Positions 6,248 to 6,269 of a DNA stretch of 6,269 nt are shown here, in pieces. The notes beneath the pieces were generated by a model, which did no database searches, was not told the origin of the DNA, and saw only the letters and a list, made by a program, of their open reading frames with translations. Made by a program: the position numbers and the translations under genes. This DNA is from Verrucomicrobiota bacterium (lineage in GTDB: Bacteria; Verrucomicrobiota; Verrucomicrobiia; Limisphaerales; UBA9464), in contig JANXMD010000101.1 in assembly GCA_025354845.1 (NCBI GenBank), positions 1 to 6,269 on the forward strand. Direction: 5' to 3'. Positions within the stretch are counted from its first letter, which is position 1, and every line of letters starts with the position of its first letter.

Positions 6248-6256
6248 GTTATACCA
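6248..6256 (-). promoter_or_regulatory. Possible extended -10 promoter element, minus strand
   Basis: On the minus strand the bases read TGGTATAAC, that is TGnTATAAC, one base off an extended -10 element. The matching -35 would lie just past the right edge and cannot be checked. If real, transcription would start near 6241 and run toward the terminator at 5384-5426. This is weak evidence alone. Confidence 0.2.
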
Positions 6257-6269
6257 CGAAGTCCGCGCA

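Larger units (their letters stand above)
5304..6269. other. Gene-free, hairpin-rich right end; possible minus-strand structured RNA or decayed element
   Basis: Nearly 1 kb without a credible gene. Frames of 62-150 codons exist on both strands but overlap each other, are Arg/Pro/Ser-rich and lack ribosome binding sites. Clean stems, in plus coordinates: 5605-5610 with 5618-5623; 5689-5697 with 5703-5716 (5-nt bulge); 5769-5778 with 5785-5794; 5826-5830 with 5834-5838; 5858-5863 with 5868-5873; 5943-5947 with 5951-5955; 5967-5973 with 5983-5989; 6107-6110 with 6115-6118; 6161-6165 with 6170-6174; 6183-6188 with 6220-6225. The minus strand gives GNRA loops at 6111-6114 (GAAA) and 6166-6169 (GCGA), and a G-U pair in the 5967-5989 stem. 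The 5769-5794 stem instead has its G-U pair on the plus strand. No match to group II intron domain V, tmRNA, RNase P or SRP RNA was recognised. Confidence 0.35.

Noticed and set aside
5395..6269. Group II intron or omega-type (HEARO) guide RNA on the minus strand
   Set aside because: No GUGYG-type 5' end, no domain V with its AGC triad and bulge, and no reverse transcriptase or IscB-like frame follow. The GAAA hairpin at 5395-5426 fits a terminator better.

Overview
The window most resembles a GC-rich Verrucomicrobiota-type chromosome, with Planctomycetota as the next choice. This is inferred from three things: a Tat-exported DUF1501 protein, a family typical of those phyla; a pyrophosphate-type phosphofructokinase of the GGNDS/PKTIDND kind; and gene gaps filled with palindromic REP-like repeats. 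No rRNA, tRNA, CRISPR array or recognisable transposase gene was found.

Layout, left to right. (1) Positions 3-1598, plus strand: a polytopic membrane protein resembling the C-terminal part of an ABC-2 type transporter permease. Its frame is open to the left edge, so it is probably 5'-truncated. It ends in a Pro/Gln-rich tail carrying a duplicated DPxLAxRYGL motif. (2) 1599-1733: a short leader with a GGAAG ribosome binding site. (3) 1734-3008, plus strand: a complete 424-residue phosphofructokinase with pyrophosphate-type signatures and strongly biased codons, closed by a textbook intrinsic terminator at 3035-3070. (4) 3071-3574: a 0.5 kb gap with a two-unit palindromic element at 3223-3357, a lone perfect DnaA-box sequence and a TTCAACC microsatellite. 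(5) 3575-4996, plus strand: a complete DUF1501 protein with a twin-arginine signal. (6) 4997-6269: about 1.27 kb with no convincing gene. It holds short tandem repeats, a four-hairpin array with 51-nt periodicity and compensatory base changes, a minus-strand intrinsic terminator with no gene in front of it, and many hairpins, including a 17-bp two-part helix.

The three genes do not form an obvious pathway. The kinase is a stand-alone central-carbon gene, and the permease and the exported DUF1501 protein look like separate transcription units.

The most interesting unexplained feature is the right-hand gene-free region. A minus-strand transcript could start near the right edge, where there is an extended -10-like motif at 6248-6256, and end at the terminator at 5384-5426. 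Several helices between them hold G-U pairs or GNRA loops only when read on the minus strand. This could be a large structured non-coding RNA or a decayed repetitive element. The sequence alone does not decide, and one helix favours the plus strand.
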